A stretch of DNA of 64,000 bases from Heliocidaris tuberculata (lineage: Eukaryota; Echinodermata; Echinoidea; Camarodonta; Echinometridae), in contig CM046846.1 in assembly GCA_025618425.1 (NCBI GenBank), positions 1,312,642-1,376,641 on the forward strand. Direction: 5' to 3'. This document shows, piece after piece, positions 36,940-48,118 of the stretch (its first letter is position 1; every line of letters starts with the position of its first letter). The notes below the pieces were generated by a model. It searched no databases, had not been told where the DNA came from, and worked only from the letters and a program-made list of their open reading frames with translations. The translations under genes and the position numbers were made by a program.

Positions 36940-39320
36940 TATATTATGTGCACGGTATCTGTGCATGGCTATCAAAGAGGCTGCTATTACTTATTTTTTC
37001 TTATACCAAACGTCTAGTATATACCATGAATACTATACAAATAAAATTTATACCATCAGTGGACATCATTATAATCGGATCCGAGGCCCCCGTTTCATTA
37101 CTATTATAGCGTATAAATGGGGACTTATAGTAGGGTACATTGAATATACAATTTTACTTAATCAGGAGTGCTCAATGACCTCGCCACTTTCTGGCCTATT
37201 TACATACGTGTACACATCAATTGGAGGTAGAAATTTATTGATCGATTATGCACTCTGCTCCCAAAAGCACAACCACACAATGACAATAAATCCAACCCGT
37301 ATTCACTGCAAAATGTCGACAAAAGCATTGAGTGTATATATACCCCCACAAAGACACTCGCATGGGGCCGTGTATTGGAAGAGTGTCAAAAGTCACGCCA
37401 ATATGACAAGCAAAACATAATGCAAATTTTGTCAGTTATTGTCCGTCAACTTACTTTGGAAGGACTGTGGTATACCAAGTGAGAAAAAAAATGCATAAAA
37501 CGGGAATTATACTTATGAGATATAGCATTCAAAATCCAAATAGATAAAATCACAATCAGTATACATCTATTTTTAAAGACTTCTTTCCATGCAAGTTCAG
37601 GATGCCTTTCAAATTCGTTTATTATTTGTTATTGTTGTCGTTGTTTTGCAGTTTGTGACTTCCAGAGTTATCATCATATTGGAGAAATAACAGAGCTTCT
37701 CACAACACTGCGATTAAGTTGAGGTTTATTCATAATGAATTAGGCTTAGATAACAAGAATGTGTGCCAAGTATAGCTTTAAAAACATTCAGTTCATCACT
37801 GGATTTTGCATAGTTGTTACACACAGAGACATGTAAGTGTCAAAAGGCAGATGACGATAAGAACTATACCAATGAGATGTAGATTATTGTGTTTTCATGA
37901 CATCATATATAGAATAATTTATTGGTAGAACAACCCTCATTAGAATGCTTTACGACACTGCGCATATAAAACAAGCCGGCAAATAAGTCAGTATAGTCTT
38001 TGGCGTGTGTAACCAAGTGACGCCATTAGGCATTATTACACACGCATTGTTTTATTTGCCCTCGATCTTACCCCACAACGCAACAATGCAAGCCTGATAA
38101 TTACACACGTGTACCTACCCATCGTGTTGCTTGCCCTCATCATCATCCTCCTCACCACCACCGAGTCGTTTCCACAGGTAACCACCGATCGAGTTCGGCG
38201 AAAACATGATGTCGGTATGCGATCACACAGAATGATCTCGAGAAGATAGCACATCCGCACCGAACGGCTATGACGAGATGCAATGGCAATGCGAAACGCT
38301 TCTACCAGTGCTACCGGCTACTGTTTCAACGCAGAGATGCGGATTTTTATCCAGTTCGAGTTCGCGCGCTCAATCCAATGAAGGTTTAAATTGTCGTCTG
38401 CTGCTGGGCATGCTATATTGGATGGTCAATATTCAGTATAAAGAGCGCAGTCCTTCACCCTATACAGCTAGTAATATTGCCAGCACTAACAGTTTGAACC
38501 ATTATCAGAGTATCTACGTGATAACTTGCATCTGCGATTCATTTGTCGCGGTATACGCCGTGCACAATCCAAGGTTCGCAAAAGGGTACTGAGGGTCGTA
38601 AAGGACACAATTGTCTGCTAAATATAGGTTCGATAAATAAACCATGCGACAAATTGATCTCTTATGCCATTACCATTGTTTAATACGCTTTATTATCACG
38701 AATCGGCTATTATATTCAACCGTATAATGTTTCCAAAATATGATATACGAAGTGACTCAAAATTATAAACCATCATTCACAGTATTCTTTGAAGGAGGAA
38801 ATTACAACTGCAGTGTATTCTCAAAGTCAATTGCTTTTGACAAAGACTAGGTTGTTATTTCTTCTTCAAACAAAGAAAGGAATGTGGCCGATCTCAAAAT
38901 ATTTGCTCCGAATCTCGAGTATATACGATGACGGAAATACTTCAGCATAAGATGTGGATTTAGGTTCGACTTTTTCCTGTTGCCTCAAAGTGCCTTATCG
39001 TGATCACAGAGTTTTAAACGAAAGGTATTCTACCGAGTTTCATAAGGCTCAAAATGACATAAAAAAGAGAATTCTCTTAACATTCTCTGTTTTATATGGA
39101 GGTGCTCCTCAACGTAACAGATATTTTTTGTTGTTAGCGATTTTAGAATAACTGTTCACTCCCAAGTGATAATCGTCATTGCATTCAGCTGAAAATGAGT
39201 TATATTGGTCCAATTGTTACTTGTCGCCTCTCATTGGAGATTAGCCAATGAAGTGCTTAACGTTTTAATGCAGCTTATGATGAAAAACCACCAATAAATT
39301 ATTATCTAAAGGCACACCTT

Positions 39321-39328
39321 TATAAAAG
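39321..39328 (+). promoter_or_regulatory. TATA box candidate
   Basis: TATAAAAG about 113 bp upstream of an ATG-initiated 88-codon frame. A consensus-quality TATA box in otherwise featureless DNA is suggestive but can occur by chance. Confidence 0.3.
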
Positions 39329-39433
39329 CACAAAGACACACAGAAGAGAAGAGTACAGTATCCTTGGAAGGAGGTATACCGGGTAATAATAATTTACTGA
39401 AGAAAACAAGCCAAGCCTATTTTGGTAGTTATT

Positions 39434-39700
39434 ATGGCGTTACCTTTTTGCACAGATCGATATGCTCGCGTGCTTGTGAGGTTTGGGTTTGCTAAATGCT
39501 TATCCAGGGTAACAGCTACTTTTGTCCAGGGCGCCCCTTTTAAGCTAGCGTCATGCTCTATAAAGTTCGAACAATATTCAGCTCTTCTAAAAAGAATAGT
39601 TGATCTGAATAAGAATAGTCTAAGGAATTCCGTTAAAGTTGACCGTATCGAATCATGGACCTACGAATCCAGCGGATGTAGCATCTATTCAGTATTGTGA
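39434..39700 (+). CDS. Unrecognised 88-aa ORF behind a TATA box
   Basis: ATG at 39434 (ATTATGGCG), stop at 39698-39700. The protein starts MALPFCTDRYARVLVRFGFA and is basic with no signal peptide or known domain. The middle of the frame, from TFVQGAPFKL to LNK, lies in a 98-bp block repeated identically at 39983-40080, where the same reading frame is kept. This could be a recent transcribed unit, a duplicated exon, or a chance frame. An acceptor-like TTTTGTCCAG precedes GGCGCC in both copies, so the block might instead be an exon. Confidence 0.2.
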   Translation: MALPFCTDRYARVLVRFGFAKCLSRVTATFVQGAPFKLASCSIKFEQYSALLKRIVDLNKNSLRNSVKVDRIESWTYESSGCSIYSVL

Positions 39701-40083
39701 GGTTGGTGTAATAGGCTAATCTCTATAGAAACCACAAGGTTTTCAACGAGTTAATGCCCTATTAGCCCTCAGATTTGTAAATGGTCCTAAATTTTCTTAT
39801 AAAAAGAAAAGATTTTAACAGTGCTTCAATTTGTATCGTGATTCAGAATGACGAGATATGATTGTATAGCTCGATATATTGCGAACACTTTCTATACCGA
39901 AGAAACATGTTTGAACAGTGCGTCACTCTGTCATGGACGTGATTCAGAATTATTTATTTATTTATTTTTTTTTTTTTATTATTACTTTTGTCCAGGGCGC
40001 CCCTTTTAAGCTAGCGTCATGCTCTATAAAGTTCGAACAATATTCAGCTCTTCTAAAAAGAATAGTTGATCTGAATAAGATAC

Positions 40084-40120
<37 letters not shown>

Positions 40121-40162
40121 AGCTCGATATAATTTATTGTGAACACGTTTCTATACCGAAAT
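39517..40162 (+). repeat. Local tandem duplication with identical 98-bp core
   Basis: Positions 39517-39614 recur without change at 39983-40080. Further matches flank them: GTATAGCTCGATATA...CTATACCGAA occurs near 39866-39902 and 40116-40160, and GTGATTCAGAAT near 39838 and 39940. The second copy has lost the middle part, which is replaced by an (AT)n run (40085-40116). The sequence identity implies a young duplication. Confidence 0.85.
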
Positions 40163-40367
40163 ATTTGTAGTTTGTGAAACCAAATAAATAGTATGCATTA
40201 ATCTGAAGCTGTATTTTTAAAAAAATTTATAACAAACCAAAATAAAAGTGACTATATCACTAATCTTCGGTATTTTCAGTTATCATTATTCACATTCATG
40301 ACGTGTAGGTTTCTTCTCCTCCCTCTCTCTCTTCTCCCCCTCCCCCTCTCCACCCCCCCCCCTCTCC

Positions 40368-40368
<1 letters not shown>

Positions 40369-40420
<52 letters not shown>
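40369..40420. repeat. (CT)n microsatellite
   Basis: About 26 CT copies next to C-rich sequence. Confidence 0.95.
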
Positions 40421-40423
<3 letters not shown>

Positions 40424-40786
40424 TCTCAATCTTTTATCATAGCTACATCACCATCAGGCGCATAGCCAGGGGGCGGTCGCCCCCAAAACGCCAACGGAAG
40501 AAAAAAAAATAAATAGCGAGAGCGAAAAAGAGGGGGAAAGTGAGAGAAAAAGCCTGAAAAGGTCAAGCTATGAACGGTTACCTTTCTCTCAAAATTTACT
40601 AAAACGTCAAAGCTTTCGCGCCCCATGCGCCCACCCATGTGACATGTACAGTGCAGTATTGCTTCCAAATAATTGAAAAGCAGTCAGGGCGTCGAACTAA
40701 CTTTCCGCCAAAAAAAAAAGATGCTATACGAGCCGTTATCTTTCTCTCACAACTTGCTAAAACGTCAAAGCTTCCCCTCCCTGCAC

Positions 40787-41310
40787 TTAACCCCCCCCCC
40801 CCCCCCCGGCGTGCTCAATAGTACCCCATTACCCCCCCCCCCCTCCTGAAATTAAATCCTGGCTAAGGGGTTGTACAATCATCACTAGCATACGGGTAAG
40901 AGGCTTGAGGGCTGCATCCCCCCCCCCCCCCCCCCCGGGAAAAAAAAATCCACGACCTAAAAAGGAAAAAAATGGGGGGGGGGAGAAAGAGAGAGAGAGA
41001 GAAAAAAAAAATAGGAGGCTTTTTTTCCATTTTTTTTTTTTACTCTGTTCCTTTTTTTACAATGATTCTCTTGGTTCCATCAAGTGTATTGTAGGCCTAT
41101 ATACCGAAAATCGAACATATTTTTAGGTTTTGTAGGTTTGCCTGTGTAATCAAAAGTGCTCTAAATGCAAAAAAAGGGGGGGGGGAAGGAAAAATTTTCC
41201 CTCTCCGTCACGACCTCGCAAGAAAAAAATAATCTAATTTACCAATTAATCGCGTTAAAGATGCAAAACTTTCTTGGGGGGGGGGGGGGGGGCGGGGGGG
41301 GGGTAATAGG
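40787..41310. repeat. Cluster of poly-C, poly-G and purine runs
   Basis: C runs at about 40791-40807, 40833-40843 and 40918-40936, a GA-rich block near 40976-41013, and an almost pure G run at 41275-41304. Four or more G tracts this close can form G-quadruplexes. Short Pro- or Arg-rich frames here are not genes. Confidence 0.85.
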
Positions 41311-41877
41311 GTAACTGATACCCGAGTAGTATCATTGCATTCTTACTGGCTCAGCCTCAACCCTCTCAATTTGTTCGGTCATTGCGCCACTGAGATACAT
41401 AGTAAGACTGTTGTTCACGAAAACTCACACTTCGAATGATTTCAGGTATCCTAGCTAACATCTGTATCGCGTTATGTTTATGCTCAATTTTCATTAATAT
41501 CATGAACCTACTACTACGTTAATATAGAGCTAAAATTATTTATAAAAAAATACGTTGTTTTTCATTCAGAAGGTGTCTTTGATTTGGAGACTTATTCCTT
41601 TCTTCTTCTTTTCGATAGTAAAGAAGCCTGTACCGTATTGATGCATTCCCTATTCACATAAAAATTATCTAAAATTAGAGGGGGGGGGGGGAACAAACGT
41701 TAAAATTAGTCAGAGAAGGATAGAGGGGAAAAGGAGGGGGCCGGGGCCTGGTGGTGTGCTTTGTAATATTTTTTTTTCACCCTAAACATTTTCCTTCTTA
41801 TTAATTTTGAAATCTGGACTTCACTTGTTTACATTCAAAACTGCACAGGTGCTACAGTTATTATTATACAAAGAACC

Positions 41878-41902
41878 CCCCCCCCCCAAAAAAAAAAAAA
41901 AA

Positions 41903-41935
<33 letters not shown>

Positions 41936-41973
41936 ACAAACAATCAATCAAAAAACAAACAAACAAACAAACA

Positions 41974-42016
<43 letters not shown>

Positions 42017-42092
42017 TACCAAAAAAAAACAACAAACAAACAAACAAACAAACCAACCAACAAACAAACAAACCAACAACAAACAAACTAAC
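41878..42092. repeat. Poly-C/poly-A, (CAA)n and (CAAA)n array
   Basis: A short C run and an A run lead into about ten CAA copies (from about 41905) and then a long, imperfect CAAA/CCAA array to about 42090. The plus-strand poly-Gln/Asn/Lys frame is a repeat artefact. Confidence 0.9.
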
Positions 42093-42415
42093 TGATTAAA
42101 TTTCAAAATAGAAACATGACGTGATTATAATCTGAAAATAACCATACAGCAGCATATTCTGGCACTAGGCATGGAAAGAGAATAGTTTGGTGGGAGATGG
42201 GGGGGGGGGACTCAGGTCTCAAAGAGTGCTGATAAGACAAAAATAAATAATTTTTCATGTGGGTATACAATGCTGGATAAAAAAAATTTAGGGATGTATG
42301 ACGAGTTATTCTGTCTTAATTTTTTTTCTTGGGGGAGGAGCAAATCAGGGGCTATTGAAACCTCCGCCCCTCACTAAATGTTACCCGGTAAGTTAGAGAT
42401 AATAGATGATATGTC

Positions 42416-42476
42416 CAGGGGCGTCGCTAGCCACACCCCCTTTCAAAATGGCTGTCGGCAAATGCGCCACCTCTGT

Positions 42477-42514
<38 letters not shown>

Positions 42515-43070
42515 AGGGGAAAAAAGGAGAGGAAAGAGAAAAGGAAAAGAAGAAAAGAGACAGGAGAAGGAAAAAAACAGAAAGAAAAGAACGGAAGGTA
42601 AGAAAAAAAAGAAAAATTGGTCAATTTTTGAATTTGTCTATGGTTCCGCTATTCAGGCAACCACTACTTCATATTCGGGCAGCGAGCTGAGGTGCCAGAA
42701 TATCCACATATTTGAGCTGCATGCGAGGTTTCATGATAATTATGTTACTTGTGTATGTAACTTCTGTACATTTTAACCGCGAAAAGTTTTTTAAAAATTG
42801 CTTGCTCGCTTCGCTCGCTCGCAAATATTTAGAAATTAAAAGGTTAATTTTCGGGCAAAAGGCGTCAGCCCATCCTCTTGCGAAAATGGGCCCGTATAAT
42901 CAAGATTTCTACATCTGCGATTTTCTTTTATCATTAAATGTGGGGGAGATTAGGTTGCAGTATTTTTGTCGGCAAATTAGGGTGTCACACCCTTAAAATT
43001 TGTCGGCAAATTTGGGTGTAACCCCTCCCCCCCCCCCCCCCCCATCAAAAATGTTCTAGTGACTCCCCTA
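42416..43070. mobile_element. Non-autonomous hAT-type element with 8-bp target duplication
   Basis: Begins CAGGGGCGTCGCTAG and ends CTAGTGACTCCCCTA, inverted with three mismatches in 15. It is flanked on both sides by the exact 8-bp direct repeat GATATGTC (42408-42415 and 43071-43078), the hAT target-duplication length. The interior holds a 32-base A run, a purine block and a C run, but no transposase frame. Confidence 0.85.
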
Positions 43071-43134
43071 GATATGTCACCAGTTAGCTTGTACCACAGA
43101 ACTGTGATAACTCCTTGCTTGTACAAAGGTACCT

Positions 43135-43397
43135 CAGGGGCGGATCTAGTTTTTTTCCAAGGGGGGGGGGGGGGTTTGGGGGAGGGTGTGGGAGGGGGGA
43201 TACCCCCCTCCCACAGTAGGGAGATTTTTCATTTTTAGGGTTGCTAGCTTGCGATTTTAAGCACACTTGCATGCTCCATTTTTTCTCTTTTTTTTTTTCC
43301 CCTATGCACATTAAATGTTTACTTGGCAGCCCAAGGGGGGGGGGGGGATTTAAACCCCCTAACCCCCCCCCCCCCCCCCCCCGTAGATCCGCCACTG
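43135..43397. mobile_element. MITE with CAG(G/T)GGCGGATC ends
   Basis: Left CAGGGGCGGATCTAG, right GTAGATCCGCCACTG: imperfect inverted ends of about 15 bp. Flanked by GTACCT on both sides (43129-43134, 43398-43403), extended to GGTACCT if one end is shifted. The interior has long G and C runs and the palindromic GGGGAGGG/CCCTCCC. It lies only 56 bp from the hAT-type element at 42416-43070. Confidence 0.75.
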
Positions 43398-43882
43398 GTA
43401 CCTAGGGATAAAGAGGACATAGAAAGGAGTGGGGGAAAAAATTGAAGCCTGACGTGAAAATTAACATGCAATGCTGCTATCAACGTGAATGTTAGTCTTC
43501 CCTCTACGACAAGACTAGAAATAACTTCGATTTCGATCGCCACGGCAGCATTTTCCATTTTAACTCATCTCTAACTCAATGGTCTCCAACGAAGAACCAT
43601 TACCTTGCTGCTGCCAGTACGCTAGTGTCGGGAACCCTTATCAGAGGATCATATAATTTGTGGAGATAACCAATATTTTGATTTTATTCTAATTTCTAGA
43701 ATGAAAAGGAATTTATGAGAAGTACGGTACAACGCTCTTCAACATCTACCCGTTGCCACATCTGCGCTGAGCCCATCAAGCCGTACGGTACAGTCCTTCC
43801 TATTCATCCGTCACCAGCCGGGCGACAAAGTGCCGTGTCCGCTCACATTCGCTGGAATAACGTAACTTTCTAAAATTAAAAA

Positions 43883-44053
43883 ATGGAGGTTGGAGTTGTG
43901 TGTATACCAGACGATGCAGATCTAGATAGATTTAGGAAATTGGTAGATAATACTGATGGATGGACTGTTAAATACAACAAGAACAATATCAAAGTGTGGG
44001 TTCAAAGTATTAGTGAAAAGGAAGCAGCAACAACAAGAATTCGCATGTTAAAG
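43883..44053 (+). CDS. stard10: STARD10-like START-domain protein, first coding exon
   Basis: ATG at 43883, 57 codons, ends at donor TTAAAG|GTGAGA in phase 0. The protein begins MEVGVVCIPDDADLDRFRKL and continues with D.TDGWTVKYNKNNIKVWVQS, matching the N-terminal strand and helix of STARD10 in vertebrates (PDD.DF..F, GW...Y...GV.VWVQ). STARD10 binds and transfers phosphatidylcholine and phosphatidylethanolamine between membranes (family knowledge). Exons 2 and 3 follow at 51745 and 58374 in correct phase. No further upstream coding exon is needed, since this start gives a family-like N-terminus. Confidence 0.92.
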
Positions 44054-44237
44054 GTGAGATGTCACTGCATTTTTTATTTTTATTATTATTTTTTTTTTTT
44101 TTTTGGGGGGGGGGATCTGTCATTGTCACTTCTCCTGGCTAGCTAGTTTATCTTATAGTGATGGTCCCGTGAGTGGGCAAATGGGAGAGTTGTCGGCAAC
44201 TACATGTACATGTAGTAATCACTTATACATGTATGAT

Positions 44238-44603
44238 GGGGGGACCTAAAGCTACGCACTTTGTTTTCAGCAGCTGAAAAGTCACAAAAATCATTGGTTT
44301 GTCCAAATTTCATTCCATATCTTGATTTTACATATTCTAAAGTTGATTTGTGGAGAAAATTACGACGGGTGAATGCCAGTTATGCACATTTTCAGGTCGA
44401 TATCAATGCCTATGTCAAATTTTGTTCGGAAAAATGAAGGGGTCCTAAAGCTACGCACATGCAATAAATGAATGCAAATCTTGATATTGAAAGTGACTGA
44501 ATGTATCGGTGTGTCTTTTACTCTGATTTGAACGCGTTGCATTGCGCGTGTATGTGATTTGTATGGTGCGTAGCTTTAGGACCCGCGTAGCTTTAGGACC
44601 CCC
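44238..44603. mobile_element. Inverted-repeat element with GGACCTAAAGCTACGCAC arms
   Basis: Starts GGGGGGACCTAAAGCTACGC and ends GCGTAGCTTTAGGACCCCC. Inner copies of the same word occur at about 44441 (GGGTCCTAAAGCTACGCAC) and 44566 (GTGCGTAGCTTTAGGACC), so the element is a palindrome with doubled ends. Confidence 0.75.
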
Positions 44604-44895
44604 GACCATACAAGCTTATCTGAAGATAACCTTGTACTCAGACTAGCTCTTTTATGGGTGAATAGGCTTCAATAGCTATTGTTTGTATCAGCAAGCCCTT
44701 TTCCAGGCTAGATCATTCATACAGGAGAGGAAAATAATTATTTAAAATTTCACTTTCAATTCTGAATCCCCTAATTTGTGGCACAGTAAGAGTGGAAGAG
44801 TCCATGAATCAGGTAATCTAGCAAATTTAAGAAAATTAAATCTTGCTTAGAGCAATTTTGTCGTCTGTTTTTGACTGCTGCAACAGTGAATGTTG

Positions 44896-45001
44896 GACAC
44901 AGTCCCACATAGGCAAGGGCCCATGAGTGTGTAGTAATGTACACTGTACATCACATTGGGATGCGGGCACTCGCGGAACCATCACTATGTGGGGCTGTGT
45001 C
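44896..45001. mobile_element. 106-bp palindromic element
   Basis: GACACAGTCCCACATA at the left, TATGTGGGGCTGTGTC at the right, with an internal GTACACTGTAC palindrome. Probably a very short fold-back element. Confidence 0.65.
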
Positions 45002-45360
45002 AATTTTTTATGTTGTGTGACACAACGTAAAATATTTTATCGCTGTTCCCATTCCAAAGTCAGTGCAGTAAACAGGGTAGTCCAGCTGTAGGCTTCCCAT
45101 TAGGCTTATTTGATAATTTGAGTTTCTTGCTTGATTTACTATGTAAGTCATTCAAATGTAAGATGGAAACAAAACTTGTGCAAGAAACCTTGTTACATTT
45201 AGGCACCTTTTCATGATATTGCAGTTTCTCTCACCTCACTGCCCAATTCTCACTCCATGTAATATTTTGTCACATACATGCATGATGCATATGGGAGGAG
45301 TCTGCTTAGCCTAGAAATTGTGAATGCTGTAAAAAGACAGTATTCATCATAGACATATAC

Positions 45361-45575
45361 TGTACTGTTAAACCAGAAATTTTTGCGTGCATGAAACTTT
45401 CGCGAATTTCGCAAGTGGTCGAGATTTGCGAAAGTTTCATGCCGCGTAATAATCAAATCATAATTGAAACAACATAAAATTACTGTAATTCGCGAAATTT
45501 TCTTGCTGCATAATAGGCTGTCTTTAACAATTTGCAAAAGTTTTATGTCGCGAAAGTTTCCGGTTTTACAGTACA
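45361..45575. mobile_element. MITE with TGTACTGTAAAACCGGAAA ends
   Basis: Left TGTACTGTTAAACCAGAAAT, right GAAAGTTTCCGGTTTTACAG followed by TACA. The interior repeats TTCGCGAAA and GCGAAAGTTTCATG words in both directions. Confidence 0.7.
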
Positions 45576-46056
45576 GCTCACAAATGCAAAGTATCTTATT
45601 TTGTTACTTGTTTCCCTGAAATGAAAAAAAAGTGCACAGAAAATATTTTTTGGCCATTTTTAATAATTCCATAAAAATGTGAGAGTTCTGGACTTCTGGG
45701 ATATGTAACTATCAGAAGAAAGAAATTGAAATTGGTTAACTATTCTCCAGGAAAAGATTTTTTTTTTTCATTATGGGAGCAGAGATTGATTGTAGCTCTG
45801 GAAAGGTCATGTCAATGAACTCTGAGAAAGGGAAAATACATTGTACATGTATGTCTCCTCCTTAAAGATCAAGATGAAATTGATCTCTTATGGATGAAAA
45901 ATATTTGATGGAAAATTGAATTTGACAAAGCTACATGTACAAATACAAGTATCAGATGCATCTGTATTTTTTTCAAGTATGGACAATTTTGAAATGAGGC
46001 TTAACATTTTCATACTTTTATGATAGTGTTCTTTTTTGAAAGTGTGCAAACATATT

Positions 46057-46460
46057 GGCCGGAATTCACAAAGGTGGTTTCAATTGAGACCATGGTTTAT
46101 GCAGATTTTGTGGAATAAATACGCTTGATTTAGCGCATAGTCGCATACACTTAAAAAGATCCAATAATGAATGCGCGCTGGTCGCGCATGGTTGGCAAAA
46201 GCGCTAAATTCACGCTTGTTGCCATGGTTCAGACCATGGTTTATGTAAATTAATTTAAATAAATCATGGTCTGAATTTACATAAACCATGGTCTGAATCA
46301 TGGCAACAAGCGTAAATTTAGCACTTTTGCCAACCACGCGCGACCAGCGCGCGTTCATTATTGGATCTTTTTAAGTGTATGCGCTAAATCAAGCGTATTT
46401 ATACCACGAAATCTGCATAAACCATGGTCTCAATTGAAACCACCTTTGTGAATTCCGGCC
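46057..46460. mobile_element. Near-perfect 404-bp palindromic MITE
   Basis: Begins GGCCGGAATTCACAAAGGTG and ends CACCTTTGTGAATTCCGGCC. The arms are complementary almost to the centre near 46255, through ACCATGGTTTATG, AAATACGCTTGATTTAGCGC and CGCGCTGGTCGCGC words. The high arm identity implies recent insertion or gene conversion between arms. ATT flanks the element on both sides (possible 3-bp target duplication). It would form a long perfect hairpin in the STARD10 pre-mRNA. Confidence 0.85.
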
Positions 46461-47668
46461 ATTGAAATCAGGGGTGAGTCGGCAATATCAAGGAACTCTT
46501 TGGCAATATGCAGTACCTTCAGAAATTTACAAGTATTGTATGTATACATACATGTACTTGTGTATGTAGGAAATATCTGAGTATGCATAAATGTGTAGGT
46601 TGTCACTTTTGAAAATTAAATGTAATTGTATATTGACAATTGATATGGATTATGATGTGTCAGTTGTGGTTCTGTACAAGATATTCTGTATCAAAATAGA
46701 TTGATCAATGAATTTCCGAAGAAAATAATTTTCAATTCCCAAGTTTTTTTTGTAGCTGCATGTATAATGCCATCAAAATATTTCTTTAAGAATTCCCATA
46801 TTCCCAGAAAAATGAAAAAAATGTAACTGTTATAATGCAAAAACAAAAAATATACAAATTATAAAAAGGTAAATGTGTGTGATGTGTTAACACTAGTAGT
46901 CACAAAAAAGATTTTCCTACTTTTACAGTAAATGTGTACAATGTGGTTGAAATTCTTACAATTTTGGATGACACATAGATGTATGTATGTGGGTGTGTGT
47001 ATGTTTACATGTACATGTGAATGCAAAGTAGGTCATTTACTCCATGATCGAGTGGGCTTAGGGGTCGTTTAAAAGTCAATTAAACCTGCTGTATGCCAGT
47101 GTCCTCTTTCGTGGAAATGGGAGAAATCTCTCCTTCCGTCATTTTCATCCTCCTTCTGGTTGAATCAATGTGAGTGGGTGGACACAAGAAGTGCGTGGGT
47201 TGATGTGTTAAAGGAGGGAAAAGTACATGTATATGTAATCTTGTTTAAAAAGATCATGGTCATCACACTTCCCAATTCTGAATAGGAAAAGGCAAAGGTT
47301 AGGCTGTACATGATTTTATTTGTCCTGTAGTTTATTAGGATGTGGAGAAAAATCTTTCTTATATTCTTTCAGTTCTGTTTATCTTGTTGTTTTTATGTTT
47401 TTTTTTCATGTCTATTCATGGTCCTGCTGATTCTGTGGGTGTGCTGAGACACGTTTGTGTAGGCCTTTATGCCTTTAGGGCACTGTAGAAACAATACATT
47501 TATACCTCCCCCTCTTGGGTTATATCTTCTTCTTTTTTCAGAGAAAAGGAGTCTAATGAAGTTCAGAATAAAATGGAATACAATGGTTTATCCTTCTTTA
47601 GTGAGGTCATGCAGTTTATTCCCTGTTGTGGTTGACATCTACAGCTATATCGTGGAATGGACATTTTA

Positions 47669-48118
47669 TGAACCCAGAAGAGTTCTTTGTGTAGAATTTA
47701 AAAAAAAAAAATTATTTGTGATCCCATGTGGTCTCTGAACAATTTCAGCTGTGTTGCCAATCAAGGTACTTTGGGCAAATCACATACTGTACATGTAATT
47801 TGCATATTAAGATCTAAATGTGTTGTTCATCTTGTACAGTGCAACCTGTGATACATCGAAGGATGGTTATATTGTATCACAGTTTGCATTGCACAAGATA
47901 AACAACACTGTTAGCATTGGTTATCATCACGTACACTGTGGGTAAGTTGTACAAGTGCTGTTGAATATATGCCTACCTGTGGCCATTTGGATTTATGCAA
48001 ATGATTTAAAATTCCCAAAGTTTCTTTTTGGCAACAGAACTGGAAGTGTTCGGAGACCACATGGGATCAAAAATAAAATATATAAGACTTCAACGGAAAG
48101 AATTTTTCTAGGTTCACT
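47669..48118. repeat. Larger inverted repeat with tight hairpin core
   Basis: TGATCCCATGTGGTCTC near 47718 is mirrored by GAGACCACATGGGATC near 48053; TGTTGCCAA near 47753 is answered by TTGGCAACA near 48029. Outer arms are diverged. The centre (47820-47908) is a compact 36-bp-arm hairpin described separately. Probably an old palindromic element in STARD10 intron 1. Confidence 0.65.
47820..47908 (+). other. Compact miRNA-precursor-like hairpin
   Basis: Two 36-nt arms (47820-47855 and 47873-47908) pair with three mismatches and one G-U, leaving a 17-nt loop. The 3' arm contains TGTATCACAGTTTGCATTGC. Size and pairing fit a pre-miRNA. It also lies at the centre of a larger inverted repeat, so a transposon-derived fold-back is at least as likely. 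Confidence 0.35.

Larger units (their letters stand above)
32091..43882. other. Intergenic region between two divergent genes
   Basis: Lies between the start of the minus-strand acidic gene and the start of the plus-strand STARD10-like gene, so both promoters should be here. I see no TATA box that I would assign to either gene. Contents are a hAT-like MITE (33591-33864), a degenerate inverted repeat (34010-34592), a LINE 3' tail (36700-36939), a tandem duplication (39517-40162), many homopolymers and two adjacent MITEs (42416-43397). The part at 38000-38600 is less AT-rich but gives no supportable exon. Confidence 0.55.

Noticed and set aside
36932..37420. 162-codon plus-strand frame
   Set aside because: Begins with a non-ATG codon inside the LINE pentanucleotide tail; no domain, no conserved-looking segments.
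38278..38592. Possible coding exon in a less AT-rich block upstream of both genes
   Set aside because: ATG frame of 104 codons but no recognisable domain, and its composition shows no codon-like bias.
41807..42091. Poly-Gln/Asn/Lys frame
   Set aside because: Artefact of the (CAA)n/(CAAA)n array.
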